This document shows positions 31,130 to 40,637 of a DNA stretch of 64,000 nt, piece after piece. Positions within the stretch are counted from its first letter, which is position 1. Each line of letters starts with the position of its first letter. Below the pieces are notes generated by a model. It saw only the letters and a program-made list of their open reading frames with translations. It did no database searches and had not been told where the DNA came from. Location: assembly GCF_005063415.1 (NCBI RefSeq), contig NZ_SUEG01000008.1, forward strand, positions 1 to 64,000. The letters run 5' to 3'. Made by a program: the position numbers and the translations under genes. The DNA comes from Mesorhizobium sp. (lineage in GTDB: Bacteria > Pseudomonadota > Alphaproteobacteria > Rhizobiales > Rhizobiaceae).

Positions 31130-33670
31130 ATGGCCGGCGTGCCGGCTGGGACGTCTAGTCTGATGCAGACCAGTGTGGCCCGACTGTTCCGACTCGCCGA
31201 GATGCTTGAACGCCTCGGCATACGCGGCCGGCTGTTGCTCGCCTTTTTCGGGATCAGCGCCCTTGCGGTGCTGGCAACCGCTGCGGCGCTTTATGCCTTC
31301 CTCCAGGTTGGCGACGTCGTCGACCGGATTACCACGGATCGAGTGCCCTCGGCGCTCGCCTCCCTCCAGCTGTCGCGCCAGGCCGAACGGGTCGCTGCTG
31401 CCGCGCCATCGGTGCTGGCAGCGACAAGCAGGGCTCAGCACAGCGAGGTCTCGGCTGCCGTCGCGCTCGAGATGTCCCGCCTCGAGGCCCTGCGCACGGA
31501 CCTCCGGGGCACCACGTTGGGCACAGTGCCTTTGGCCGAGATCGAGGAAGCCGCGATTGTTCTGAGGCGCAACCTGAAGGAGCTCGACTCTCTTGTTGTC
31601 GCCCGGCTCGACGTGGTCACCCGCAAGGAGGCGCTCCTGAACCGCCTCGCCGCGACGACGACCGGAAGCCAGCGCCTTGTCGCCACCGGCATCCTAGTGA
31701 TGGATTCCAGGCTCCCGCAATGGCGGGCGGTCGCGGCCGACACGTCGCTGTCGCCCGATCGACGCGCAGCGGCGATGGCCGACCTGGTCCAGGCGATTGC
31801 GGCCTATATCCCCCAGCAGAAGGCGCAGCTGGAGATCTCGGCTGTCAACGACGCGCTGGTGAAGGTCGCGAACGCGCCGACGCCGGGCGACCTGGCGTTG
31901 ATCCTTTTTCCGCTACGCCGTTCGCTCACTGCTCTTGAAAAGGTTTCCACGGAGATCGACGAAAAGCTGCGGACCCGCTTCCGGCAGCGTGTCGACGAAT
32001 TCAAGGGTTTGACCGACGGCGAGGACAGCATCCCCAAGGCGCGGGAGGACGAGTTTGCTGTCCTGGCACAGGGTGAAAGGCTTCTGGCCGAGAACAATCG
32101 ACTGTCGCGCAATCTCACCGCTGGCGTCGATCGCCTGGTCGCCACGGCAGACCAGGAGATCGCTGCGTCCGGTCGCGAAGCCGCGCTCGTCCAGCGCTAC
32201 GGCACCGCGGTTGTGCTCGGCTCCGCCTTCCTCAGCCTCCTGAGTTCGGTTCTGGTTGTCTGGCTCTATGTCGACCGCAGCCTCCTCGCCCGACTGGGGG
32301 CCGTGAGCCAGGGCATGCTCGCAATTGCGGGGGGCAACCTTCGTGCGCCGCTGCCAGCCGCGGGCCGCGACGAAATCGGGCGCATGGCCGAAGCGCTGAG
32401 ACTCTTCCGGGATACTGCTGTCGAGGTCGAGGAAAAGAACCTGCGCGACGTTGCGGAAGCTCGTCAACGGCTCATCGATGCCATCGAAAGCATCTCCGAA
32501 GGATTCGCTCTGTACGACGGGGAGGACCGGCTCGTCCTCAGCAACAGCCGCTACCGCGAATTGCTCTACACCGGCCTGGAGACCGAACTGACGCCCGGCA
32601 CGACATTCGAGCAAATCATTCGCCGATCCGCTGAGCGCGGCTACATCAGGGACGCCGAGGGGCGGGTCGAGGAGTGGGTCGCCGAGCGCCTCGCTCGGCA
32701 CCGCAAGCCTGGCGAACCTTGGGTGCAGCGGCGAGGCGACGGGCGGTGGGTCATGATCAGCGAGCGGCGGATCAGCGCCGGCGGCACGGTCGCCGTCTAT
32801 TCGGACATCACTGAGTTGAAGCAAAGGGAGGAGAACCTCGCCGAGAAATCCGTGGTTCTGGAGGCGCTTTCCAGCAAGCTGGCGAAGTATCTGGCGCCCC
32901 AAGTGTATCGCTCGATATTCACCGGCCGCCAGGAGGTCAGGATCGCCAGCCAGCGGAAGAAACTGACAATATGCTTCTCCGATATCGCGGGCTTTACCGA
33001 GACCACTGACAAAATGGAATCCGAGGATCTCACCCAACTCCTCAATCATTATCTGACGGAAATGTCGAAAATTGCTTCGGATCACGGCGCGACGATCGAC
33101 AAATATGTCGGCGACGCGATCCTGATGTTTTTCGGCGATCCCGAGACTCGCGGCATCAAGGAGGACGCGCTGGCTTGCGCGCAGATGGCACTTGCAATGC
33201 AAAAGCGGATCAGCGAGCTTGCCGAAGTCTGGCGGGACATGGGGATCGAAACACCGTTGCGCTGTCGCATCGGCATCCATACCGACTACTGCACCGTCGG
33301 TAACTTCGGCAGCGAGGACAGGATGGACTACACGATAATCGGCGGCGCCGTGAATCTCGCCTCGCGTCTGGAGCAGGAGGCGCCGCCGGGGGCCATCCTC
33401 ATTTCCTACGAGACGTTTGCGCAAGTGAAGGACTCAATCGACTGTGAGGAGCTGGGGCACGTCCAGGTCAAGGGGATCGCCTATCCCGTCGCCACCTATC
33501 GCGTCATCGATCTGAAGGCCAATCTGGCGGCCGCTCGTCATGCCGTTCGAACCGAGCTGCCGCACTTCAGGCTGGAACTTGAACCGGAGCTGATGTCCCC
33601 TGACGAGCGTGGCGATGCCGCCACTGCACTTCGAGACGCGCTGGATCGGCTTTGTCGCAAGCCGGGGTAG
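31130..33670 (+). CDS. membrane adenylate cyclase with HAMP and PAS domains
   Basis: This ~846-residue protein has TM1 (~35-60), a large periplasmic helical sensor region (~61-355), TM2 (~359-381) and HAMP (~382-436). A PAS-like domain follows (~448-565: [22 protein letters not shown]), then a class III cyclase (~610-800). Catalytic residues are complete: [18 protein letters not shown], the adenine-specific MDYTIIG and VNLASRL. It should make cAMP in response to a periplasmic signal. It begins 9 bases after the binding-protein gene, so the binding protein probably delivers the signal. The start could also be the ATG at 31163. The layout resembles a chemoreceptor with a cyclase output. Confidence 0.92.
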   Translation: MAGVPAGTSSLMQTSVARLFRLAEMLERLGIRGRLLLAFFGISALAVLATAAALYAFLQVGDVVDRITTDRVPSALASLQLSRQAERVAAAAPSVLAATSRAQHSEVSAAVALEMSRLEALRTDLRGTTLGTVPLAEIEEAAIVLRRNLKELDSLVVARLDVVTRKEALLNRLAATTTGSQRLVATGILVMDSRLPQWRAVAADTSLSPDRRAAAMADLVQAIAAYIPQQKAQLEISAVNDALVKVANAPTPGDLALILFPLRRSLTALEKVSTEIDEKLRTRFRQRVDEFKGLTDGEDSIPKAREDEFAVLAQGERLLAENNRLSRNLTAGVDRLVATADQEIAASGREAALVQRYGTAVVLGSAFLSLLSSVLVVWLYVDRSLLARLGAVSQGMLAIAGGNLRAPLPAAGRDEIGRMAEALRLFRDTAVEVEEKNLRDVAEARQRLIDAIESISEGFALYDGEDRLVLSNSRYRELLYTGLETELTPGTTFEQIIRRSAERGYIRDAEGRVEEWVAERLARHRKPGEPWVQRRGDGRWVMISERRISAGGTVAVYSDITELKQREENLAEKSVVLEALSSKLAKYLAPQVYRSIFTGRQEVRIASQRKKLTICFSDIAGFTETTDKMESEDLTQLLNHYLTEMSKIASDHGATIDKYVGDAILMFFGDPETRGIKEDALACAQMALAMQKRISELAEVWRDMGIETPLRCRIGIHTDYCTVGNFGSEDRMDYTIIGGAVNLASRLEQEAPPGAILISYETFAQVKDSIDCEELGHVQVKGIAYPVATYRVIDLKANLAAARHAVRTELPHFRLELEPELMSPDERGDAATALRDALDRLCRKPG

Positions 33671-34218
33671 TAAGGCTTGGCCCACAACGACCCCTCCCAA
33701 TGGATGCAAGGAGTGGGATGCGGACGTCGCTCATTGGCGCTATCGATGCGGAGGCCGTAGAACGGTCGCGGTCAGTCTTCGAACTCGGACGGAACGTCCG
33801 CATCGGAGCCGAGACTTAACATTCACGGCATCACTGAAGGTCCGGATATGGCGCGAGTTGCCCGTTCCGGGCGCCGCCTTAAACCGCAAAGTTTGACCCA
33901 GAGCGGGCGCGCGGCGTGACAGTGTCGTACGTCCGAAAGCGTGATAGAGCTGTCGTTGCCGATTTCGAACTCGTGGTGGACGGGTTCCGCAAGGCCGGTG
34001 TCGTGCAATGACAGGTGAGGCCAAGTCAGGTCAGGCCTTGAACTGCAGACAGCTTCCAGGCAAGCCATATGATTGTCGAGGCGGAAGCCGTCGTTGAAAT
34101 CCCAAACGCATCAGCGTCAAGGAAGCGGCCGGACCAGACGCCAGAGGCTCACCGATAGTCGCCGTCGCTTGCGGCCGCGCACCAGAAAATCAACCTGAAA
34201 TAAGGCTTGAAGTAAGGC
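33671..34218. other. intergenic region between convergent genes, nothing recognised
   Basis: 548 bases separate the membrane cyclase from the 461-aa protein, both ending here. Short frames exist on both strands (for example a 33-codon ATG frame at 33718-33819), but none has a ribosome site or family motif. No tandem repeat or clear terminator is visible. Confidence 0.45.
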
Positions 34219-35604
34219 TCAGGTCGCCTTGATCTCTGCCCGGCCGATCTTGCGCCATCGGGCGTTTTCGCGAACCAGTTTCAGGTCGTCGGTCGTCTCG
34301 GCAAATGTCCGCAATCGGTATTGCCGGAGCAGGTCCGGGAAGAGCGCTCCTTCCGGCAGGCCGGCAAGCTGCTCGCGGACCGAGATCTTTTCATCGATGA
34401 CCCGCATGCCCCAGGCATTTTCCCGAACCTGCAGCTCCGCAGCCAGATCGCGCTCTTCCGGCGCGTTTTCGTCCAGCGCGGCCAGAAGGACCGAGTGGAA
34501 AAGCGCTACATAGCCAATCTGTCTCAGGCCCCCCACGACTCGCACGCGCGGCAATATGGCAAGGACGAGGAACGTCAGGAACAAGTTCGGCAGCAGCACG
34601 CCGTCCAGCAGCGCCTGCCTGAGATACGGCCGCTCGAAGGGGATGGAAAGACCTTGCGGCCTGTCGGGCTCGATCAGGTGCCCGTTCTCGAGAACGAGCT
34701 TGCGCACGCGCTCCTCGCGGATGCCCCAGAAATAGTCCGTGGCATTGGGCAGGAATCTGCCAAATGGGCTCGATGCGGCCTCTTGCAAGGCATGTTCGAG
34801 ACGCTGGCGTCTTTCGGGTTCAATGAGCAGCCTGGAAAGAAGGCTGCCGTCACATTCTAGATGCCGCGCCATGGCAGCCGCGGCGGCCCGATCATCGATG
34901 AAAACCGGCAGGGCCATGCCGGCACGATCCCAATTGGCGACCAGATCCTCGTTGAGGGCTGTCAGCGCATCGGCGGCGGTTCCAAACACCTTGTCCTGGC
35001 TGGCAAGCAGGGTGCCCAGCCAGCGGCTGGCATCCGTTTCGTCGCCCACCGCTTCGAGTGCGCGCTTGTTGAGGGAGACGGGACCGGCCACGCAGGCGCT
35101 TTTGCGGCACAGTTTGTGGCGGCCCATGCCAAACAGGTTGACCTTGTCGTCGCCGACATCGAGCCATCCGGGCCCCTCCCGGCCAACTGTCTCCATGGTC
35201 ATTGTCGTTCCCATGAAGCCGACGAAGGCCGACAGCCCGTTTTCGACCGCGCCGAGCCAGGCAAGCAGGAGGGCATCGAAGGTGACCCGGTCCATCAGAA
35301 GCAGGCAGTGCAGGCCGGACTGAATCACCGGTCTGTGCTCGAACTCGTCGAGGGCTTTGCCGATCTCCTCAGGCTGCATAATCCTACCGAGGCGCTGATG
35401 CAGGACCTCGCGCAGGATCGAGCGGGCAGCGATCGCCGGGCCCGATGCAGGCCTTGCCACCGGCCGCCACAGATGGCGGGCGTAGTCGGAAACCGGTGCA
35501 TTCCAGTTCTGCTCGATGTCGCGCACGACCTCCGGGCAGAGCAGCGACAGCACAGCCAGAATTTCCGCCGGAGGCGTAGGGCTTGGGTCAAAGACGGCGG
35601 TCAT
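34219..35604 (-). CDS. hypothetical protein, 461 aa, no recognised family
   Basis: The long frame has good codon use and few alternatives on other strands, so it is very likely a real gene. I recognise no domain. The protein looks mostly soluble and mixed alpha/beta, with one hydrophobic stretch near 330-350 (LPNLFLTFLVLAILPRVRVVGG). A central segment is rich in conserved-looking residues: SGLHCLLLMDRVTFDALLL, GPGWLDVGDDKVNLFGMGRHKLCRKS. This could be an enzyme pocket. Its neighbours (cyclase, GNAT) give no clear function. Confidence 0.8.
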   Translation of the reverse strand: MTAVFDPSPTPPAEILAVLSLLCPEVVRDIEQNWNAPVSDYARHLWRPVARPASGPAIAARSILREVLHQRLGRIMQPEEIGKALDEFEHRPVIQSGLHCLLLMDRVTFDALLLAWLGAVENGLSAFVGFMGTTMTMETVGREGPGWLDVGDDKVNLFGMGRHKLCRKSACVAGPVSLNKRALEAVGDETDASRWLGTLLASQDKVFGTAADALTALNEDLVANWDRAGMALPVFIDDRAAAAAMARHLECDGSLLSRLLIEPERRQRLEHALQEAASSPFGRFLPNATDYFWGIREERVRKLVLENGHLIEPDRPQGLSIPFERPYLRQALLDGVLLPNLFLTFLVLAILPRVRVVGGLRQIGYVALFHSVLLAALDENAPEERDLAAELQVRENAWGMRVIDEKISVREQLAGLPEGALFPDLLRQYRLRTFAETTDDLKLVRENARWRKIGRAEIKAT

Positions 35605-35802
35605 TGGTCCCGTCTAGCCGCTTGCGGTGCAAACGCCAAGGGAGAGACCAGACTTGCTGGATGCGGCCGGCCCGCACACAGATTGTCAATTCGATCAAGA
35701 TGGTGTGACCGTGCCCTACGCAGTTCTCCATGAGCAATCACCTGTTCGCTGACCCGGCACGAATTGTCAGATTGGCTAAACAGCTGAGGCAAACAGCTGA
35801 CC

Positions 35803-36327
35803 TTAGAACCGCAGCCGGGCCATGCTCAGGAGGTCGTGGTACTGCCCGTCGGTAAAGCCGGCCTTCACATGCCGGCCTTCGACCTCAAAGCCGTGGCTCT
35901 TGTAGAGACGGAGGGCCGGTTCGTTGTCGGCATAGACGGTCAATTCGACCCGCTTCAGGGCGCGCCAGTTGTCGGCTACGTCAAGCAGCGCGCCAAGTAT
36001 GGCAGAGCCGATACCTTTGCCGACAAAGGCATCGTCAAGGCCGATATTGATCTCGCCGATGTGCGAACGGCGCGGCGAACCCTGCACGACCAGGCTGCCA
36101 TGGCCGACGACCTTGCCGTCCAGCTCGGCAACGATCCAGGTGGTTTCCGGGCCGGACTTGGCGATGCGCCGCGCCACCTGCTCCACCATCTCGAAAGGCA
36201 TCCTGAGCGTGCCCCAGCGAAAGCCCGGCATGTTGAAGATAGCGCAAAGCGCCTCCGCATCGCTTGGCCGGACGGACCGGAGCAGCGGCTGGATTTTCTC
36301 GGAGGGTGGCGAGGTCGTGCTGGTCAT
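35803..36327 (-). CDS. GNAT-family N-acetyltransferase
   Basis: This 174-residue GNAT protein has the acetyl-CoA-binding core GEINIGLDDAFVGKGIGSAILGALLD (Q/R-x-x-G-x-G/A equivalent is VGKGIGSA) and the C-terminal YADNEPALRLYKSHGFEVEGRHV motif. It resembles the RimI/phosphinothricin N-acetyltransferase type that transfers acetyl groups to amines. I use the ATG at 36327 (MTSTTSPPSEK), since upstream residues are not family-like. It lies between two same-strand genes without tight spacing. The substrate is unknown. Confidence 0.88.
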   Translation of the reverse strand: MTSTTSPPSEKIQPLLRSVRPSDAEALCAIFNMPGFRWGTLRMPFEMVEQVARRIAKSGPETTWIVAELDGKVVGHGSLVVQGSPRRSHIGEINIGLDDAFVGKGIGSAILGALLDVADNWRALKRVELTVYADNEPALRLYKSHGFEVEGRHVKAGFTDGQYHDLLSMARLRF

Positions 36328-36400
36328 GGCGTTCCCGGCGAAGGCAATCGGCCCGGTACGATGCACCGGACGTCACCTGAAAATCCAGCCGTCTCTGCAC

Positions 36401-37225
36401 CTATGATGCCGATTGCGAGCTAAAATGCCGGGAGGCGGCGTAGAGTTTGAAGACGCCGCTGATGCCGATCCAGCCGAAAAGCGCGAGCCAGCACAATGTC
36501 CCGGTCGCCGTCCAGTCGATCCGGTGCAGCGCAGCGTCGGTGATGACGACGCCCAGGATGGCAAGCAGGCCAACCAGAAACTGCGCCAGCCCGAGCACCA
36601 GCAGTTCCTCGCGCGGCGCGCTTCTCCAGACGAGATATGTACCGCCCGCACCGGCGAGGAAGATGGCGCTGTAGACCTGAGCGTGGAAGGCATCGATCGG
36701 CCATGGCCAGATGCCGCTGAATGTCAGGGGAAACGCCAACAGGCCGACGCCATAGAGCCCAAGGATCGCGGATTCCGCCGGCATGTAGCCGCGCCATGCG
36801 GGACTTAAGGTCACGCCCTTTGCAGAAGGACGGGCCCTGGCCCGCCACAGAAACAGCCCGGATACCGCGACCGAAGCAAGATAGACCAAAAACCACAGCC
36901 AGGGCGCTTTGCGCTCGAAGTTGAAATAGCCGAGATTGATGAACGAAGCCACCGACACGATGACGGTGAAGATGAAGGCCATGACGAGCACGAGCCTGCC
37001 GGGCGACCAGCGATTCCAGACCAGCAGCGCCGCCATCACGACCATTTCGGCGGTGTAGAAGCCGCCGAGGAAGCGCGCATTGAACGGCGTGACGGCCCAA
37101 GGCCAGCCCGGTTTCACCAGCACAGGCATGAAAAACAGGCCGGCGCCTACGATCAGGACGATGATGACCACCGCAGAGAAAAGGCGCAGGGCCGCGGGAA
37201 ATGGCGGGTTGTCGGATGTCGGCAT
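36401..37225 (-). CDS. integral membrane protein of unknown function
   Basis: This ~274-residue hydrophobic protein has about eight TM helices (first at LFSAVVIIVLIVGAGLFFM) and repeating Trp-Pro motifs (PGWPWAVTPFNARFLGGFY; GIWPWPIDAFHAQVY). The two similar halves suggest an internal duplication. I do not recognise a family. An alternative start is the ATG at 37255, inside a 16-bp palindrome. It is divergent from the DUF5939 cyclase, and the shared intergenic region is 170-200 bases. Confidence 0.78.
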   Translation of the reverse strand: MPTSDNPPFPAALRLFSAVVIIVLIVGAGLFFMPVLVKPGWPWAVTPFNARFLGGFYTAEMVVMAALLVWNRWSPGRLVLVMAFIFTVIVSVASFINLGYFNFERKAPWLWFLVYLASVAVSGLFLWRARARPSAKGVTLSPAWRGYMPAESAILGLYGVGLLAFPLTFSGIWPWPIDAFHAQVYSAIFLAGAGGTYLVWRSAPREELLVLGLAQFLVGLLAILGVVITDAALHRIDWTATGTLCWLALFGWIGISGVFKLYAASRHFSSQSAS

Positions 37226-37246
37226 GGGAGAAAATCCCAAAGATGA

Positions 37247-37262
37247 ATGCTCCATGGAGCAT
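37247..37262. promoter_or_regulatory. 16-bp perfect palindrome between membrane protein and cyclase genes
   Basis: ATGCTCCATGGAGCAT is self-complementary over 16 bases. It covers the alternative ATG (37255) of the membrane protein gene and lies in the divergent region. A small hairpin TGGGA-GAAAA-TCCCA lies beside it at 37225-37239. It could be an operator; no regulator gene is adjacent. Confidence 0.4.
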
Positions 37263-37428
37263 CATAGTGCTGCTTGCGGCCGGTTAAAATCCGCCGAATG
37301 GAATTGAACGGTCACCAAGCTTAGCCATTCGAATGGCCGTACGGGCCGTTTCGAAGTAAGATGGAGCAGTCGGACCAAAGACCGGTCGGGTCAAAACGCC
37401 TTGGGGCGCATTTTCCGGAGCCTGCACG

Positions 37429-38844
37429 ATGAACGAAGCTCAGGATCTGTTCTCGCTTCTGCGACAATCGGCCGATGTCGATCCACAGGCGATCGACGCG
37501 ATCAAGCGAACCATCGCGGAGGGTGAGGACCGCGAACTTTGCCGCATCAACGCGCCAGCCTTCGCCAGCAAGCATGGCCTCGACGAGGAGCGCGCCATAA
37601 GCGCCTTTCTCCATGCGGCGCGGGTGGGCATCTTCGACATTTCCTGGAATGTTCTGTGCCCCGGCTGTGGCGGCGTGCTCGACACCAACGCCACGCTGAA
37701 AACCCTGCAAAAGGACGAATACACCTGCGCGCTGTGCTCCGAGGGCTATTCGCCGACCCTCGACGAGATGGTCGAGGTGACATTCACCGTCAGTCCCCGC
37801 GTGCGCAGGATTGCCGCCCACAATCCACACGAACTGCCGGTGGTGGAATATTTCCGCCAGATCTACTGGGCGTCCGGCGTCGATCTGCCGGAAGAGGATT
37901 TCGCGAAAAAGATGGAAGCGTTCTCGCTGGAGGATATCGAGCTTGCGCCCGGTGAAAAGGCGGTTCTGCCCATACAGCTTCCGTCCGAATTCATCATCGT
38001 CTTCGAGCCGGTCACCCATTCAGCGCAGTTCATCGACGGGAAGGGCGAACCAACAAAGGAGCGCCGGAGCCTCTCTTTGATCTTCGATCGCGACCATGTC
38101 CAGAACCAGACGCTGGAGATGCAACCCGGCCCGTTGCGCATTTCGCTGGAAAACAGGACCGACACCCGCGTGCTGCCGACGGTCTTCATAGCCGGCCCGG
38201 CATTGCATGATTTCCTGGGTAAACGCCGGCCCTTCCTGACCGCCAAGCGCCTGCTCACCAACCAGACGTTCCGCGATCTCTATCGCACGGATACACTCGA
38301 CATCAATCAGCGCCTGAAGATCACCAGCCTGACGTTCCTGTTCACTGACCTGCGCGGATCGACCGAGCTTTACGAGCGGGTGGGCGACCTTTCAGCCTTC
38401 GATCTCGTGCGCGAGCATTTCCAGGTTCTGCACGAGATCGTCGCGGCGGAGGCAGGCGCGGTGGTGAAGACGATCGGTGATGCGGTGATGGCGACCTTCG
38501 CGACGCCTGATCGTGCGATTGCTGCAGCCCTCAGGATGCGCGATGCGATGCGTACGCTCAACGACAAGAGCGGGCGCGAGGATCTGCTGCTCAAGATCGG
38601 AGTCCATGCCGGCCCCTGCATCGCCGTGTCTATGAATGAGCGACAGGACTATTTCGGCCAGACGGTCAACATTGCTTCGCGGGTGCAGAACCTTGCCAAC
38701 GCACAGGCTATCTTCGCCACTCGGGCGGTGGTCGACGACAATCTCACCGCCGATCTGTTGCACAGGAACGCGCTGACGCCCGTGCCCCACGAGGTCTCGC
38801 TGCGCGGCATTGAGCGGGAGATAGCAGTATATACGATCCCTTGA
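37429..38844 (+). CDS. class III adenylate cyclase with DUF5939 N-terminal domain
   Basis: This 471-residue cytoplasmic protein has an N-terminal DUF5939 region (~1-280) containing a zinc-ribbon-like CPGCG... CALC pair (~77-103) and a C-terminal cyclase domain (~300-440). It has metal-binding FLFTDLRGST and KTIGDAVMATF, the adenine-side Asp in QDYFGQTVN and the Asn-Arg of VNIASR, so cAMP synthesis is expected. GGAG upstream supports the start. It is divergent from the membrane protein gene. DUF5939-cyclase fusions are widespread in Rhizobiales; the signal sensed is unknown. Confidence 0.92.
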   Translation: MNEAQDLFSLLRQSADVDPQAIDAIKRTIAEGEDRELCRINAPAFASKHGLDEERAISAFLHAARVGIFDISWNVLCPGCGGVLDTNATLKTLQKDEYTCALCSEGYSPTLDEMVEVTFTVSPRVRRIAAHNPHELPVVEYFRQIYWASGVDLPEEDFAKKMEAFSLEDIELAPGEKAVLPIQLPSEFIIVFEPVTHSAQFIDGKGEPTKERRSLSLIFDRDHVQNQTLEMQPGPLRISLENRTDTRVLPTVFIAGPALHDFLGKRRPFLTAKRLLTNQTFRDLYRTDTLDINQRLKITSLTFLFTDLRGSTELYERVGDLSAFDLVREHFQVLHEIVAAEAGAVVKTIGDAVMATFATPDRAIAAALRMRDAMRTLNDKSGREDLLLKIGVHAGPCIAVSMNERQDYFGQTVNIASRVQNLANAQAIFATRAVVDDNLTADLLHRNALTPVPHEVSLRGIEREIAVYTIP

Positions 38845-38881
38845 AGACTTGGCCCCTGAAGATTTGGGTCGTCCCGGCCCC

Positions 38882-39361
38882 TCACACGCGCCTGTAGATA
38901 AAATAACGATCGGCGGGCACCGAAGGCGGCAGCGGGAGGCGTTGCAACTGCGGGTGATCGAGCGGCGTGCCGCTGACAGCGATGCCGCCGACGCGAAGCA
39001 GGCGCGCGGTCAGATCGGAAAGCCAGGTAGACGTCACCGCATCGCGATCTTCATAGCCGGTGCCGATGTCGGCATGAACAAGAGCGGCGTCGATGCCAAT
39101 GAACCTTCTCGCCGTCTCGCGTATTTCGCCAAGCACGAGGTTTTCAGCTTCGGGAATTGAGCTCGCGTGTGCGGCAAGTGCGCGGTCGAACGCTACGATC
39201 CGGCGTCCGGGCAGGCGCTCGCGCAGATGGTGGAACGTCCGGCCATTGCCGAGGCCGAGTTCGAGCACGGGCCCCTCCATCTTAGCCACCTCGGCGCAGA
39301 CATGATCGAGTATGTCGCGCTGTGCGGTCATCCTCCGGATGAAACTGTCGAGGCGACTCAT
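38882..39361 (-). CDS. small class I SAM-dependent methyltransferase
   Basis: This 159-residue protein has SAM motif I GPVLELGLGNGRTFHHLRERL (~30-50) and motif II ending VAFDRALAAH, then IDAALVHADIGTGYEDRD. It ends after GIAVSGTPLDHPQLQRLPLP, shorter than most class I methyltransferases but complete for a minimal Rossmann core. The target is unknown. It lies 94 bases after the ABC permease gene on the same strand and could be a late operon member. No strong ribosome site is visible. Confidence 0.8.
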   Translation of the reverse strand: MSRLDSFIRRMTAQRDILDHVCAEVAKMEGPVLELGLGNGRTFHHLRERLPGRRIVAFDRALAAHASSIPEAENLVLGEIRETARRFIGIDAALVHADIGTGYEDRDAVTSTWLSDLTARLLRVGGIAVSGTPLDHPQLQRLPLPPSVPADRYFIYRRV

Positions 39362-39455
39362 GTGCGATTGTATGTCCTGAACCAGTCCACGAAATCAACT
39401 GCCCCCGACCAGAGCATTTCGCGGCTGGCGGCACTGGCGCGGCCGAACAGCGATG

Positions 39456-40637
39456 TCACTTGTATGGGTCCGCGGCGTCCCGCAACCCGTCGCCGAGGAA
39501 ATTGAACGCCAAGATGACGAGAACGACGGGGAGCATCGGCAAAAGCAGCCATGGATAGAACGCGATCACGCTGACGCTGCGCGCCTCGGTGAGCAGGATG
39601 CCCCAGCTGGTTATCGGTGCCCTCAGGCCGAGCCCGAGGAAGCTCAGCGCCGTCTCGCCCAGGATCATGCCGGGTATGGAGATCGTCGCCGTCGCGATCA
39701 GATGCGACATGAAGCCGGGAATGAGGTGCCGCCCGATGATGCGGCTGCTTCTGGCGCCCATCAACTGCGCGGCCAGAACGTAATCCTCCTCGCGCAAGGC
39801 TAGAAGCTTTGAACGCACGGCCCGCGCCAGTCCGGTCCAGTCGAGCAGCCCGAGGATGACGGTGATGCCGAAATAGATCAGGATCGGACTCCAGGTAATC
39901 GGCATGATCGCCGCCAGAGCCAGCCATAGCGGAATGCTGGGGATCGATTGCAGAACTTCGATTATCCGTTGAACGATCAGGTCGAAGATACCGCCGTGAT
40001 AGCCGGCCAGTCCGCCGATGACAATGCCGAGCAGGAAGCTGAAACTGATGCCGACGAGGCCTATTGTCAGTGAAATGCGTGCGCCATAGATGATGCGCGA
40101 GAGCACATCGCGCCCCAGCCTGTCAGTGCCGGCCAGAAAGAGCTGGCCGTTTTCGGCGGGGCAGACAAAATGCCTGTCACCTTCGATCAGGCCCCAGAAC
40201 CGGTAACTGTCGCCCTTGCAGAAGAAACGGATCCGCTGAACATCATCCTGTTTCTCGATGTAGTTCCGCTTGAGCGTGTCCATATCCAGCGTCATCTGGC
40301 GGCCATAGACGAACGGGCCGACGAACTGGCCGTCGTGGAACAGGTGCACCCGCTGCGGCGGCGAATAGATGTAGTCCATGTTGCGCGTGTGCAGATCGTA
40401 GGGCGCCAGGAATTCGCAGATCAGTATCCCGAAATAAAGCGCTGCCAGGAATATGCCGGATAGAAGGGCAAGCCGGTGCCGACGGAATTTCCACCACATC
40501 AGCCGCAACTGCGACGCCTGAAAGACCTTCTCCTGCTCCGGCGTCATCGCCTCGACGGACTGCAGGTCAAAGGGCTCGATGGAAACGTAGTGTTGCAGTG
40601 GGGCACCCGGAGCGGGCAGCGGCGATGGCGTGTTCAT
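39456..40637 (-). CDS. peptide-type ABC transporter permease (OppC/YejE-like)
   Basis: This 393-residue inner-membrane permease has the cytoplasmic N-terminal extension typical of OppC/DppC proteins. It has one early TM (~58-78) and a long periplasmic loop with LFLAGTDRLGRDVLSRIIYGARISLTIG. The EAA-type coupling motif ARAVRSKLLALREEDYVLAAQLMGA is near 270. The loop before the TDRLGRD motif is longer than in OppC and resembles YejE and alpha-galactoside-type transporters. It overlaps the upstream permease gene by 4 bases (ATGA). It imports a peptide, oligosaccharide or related solute with the ATPase and binding protein encoded upstream. Confidence 0.9.
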   Translation of the reverse strand: MNTPSPLPAPGAPLQHYVSIEPFDLQSVEAMTPEQEKVFQASQLRLMWWKFRRHRLALLSGIFLAALYFGILICEFLAPYDLHTRNMDYIYSPPQRVHLFHDGQFVGPFVYGRQMTLDMDTLKRNYIEKQDDVQRIRFFCKGDSYRFWGLIEGDRHFVCPAENGQLFLAGTDRLGRDVLSRIIYGARISLTIGLVGISFSFLLGIVIGGLAGYHGGIFDLIVQRIIEVLQSIPSIPLWLALAAIMPITWSPILIYFGITVILGLLDWTGLARAVRSKLLALREEDYVLAAQLMGARSSRIIGRHLIPGFMSHLIATATISIPGMILGETALSFLGLGLRAPITSWGILLTEARSVSVIAFYPWLLLPMLPVVLVILAFNFLGDGLRDAADPYK

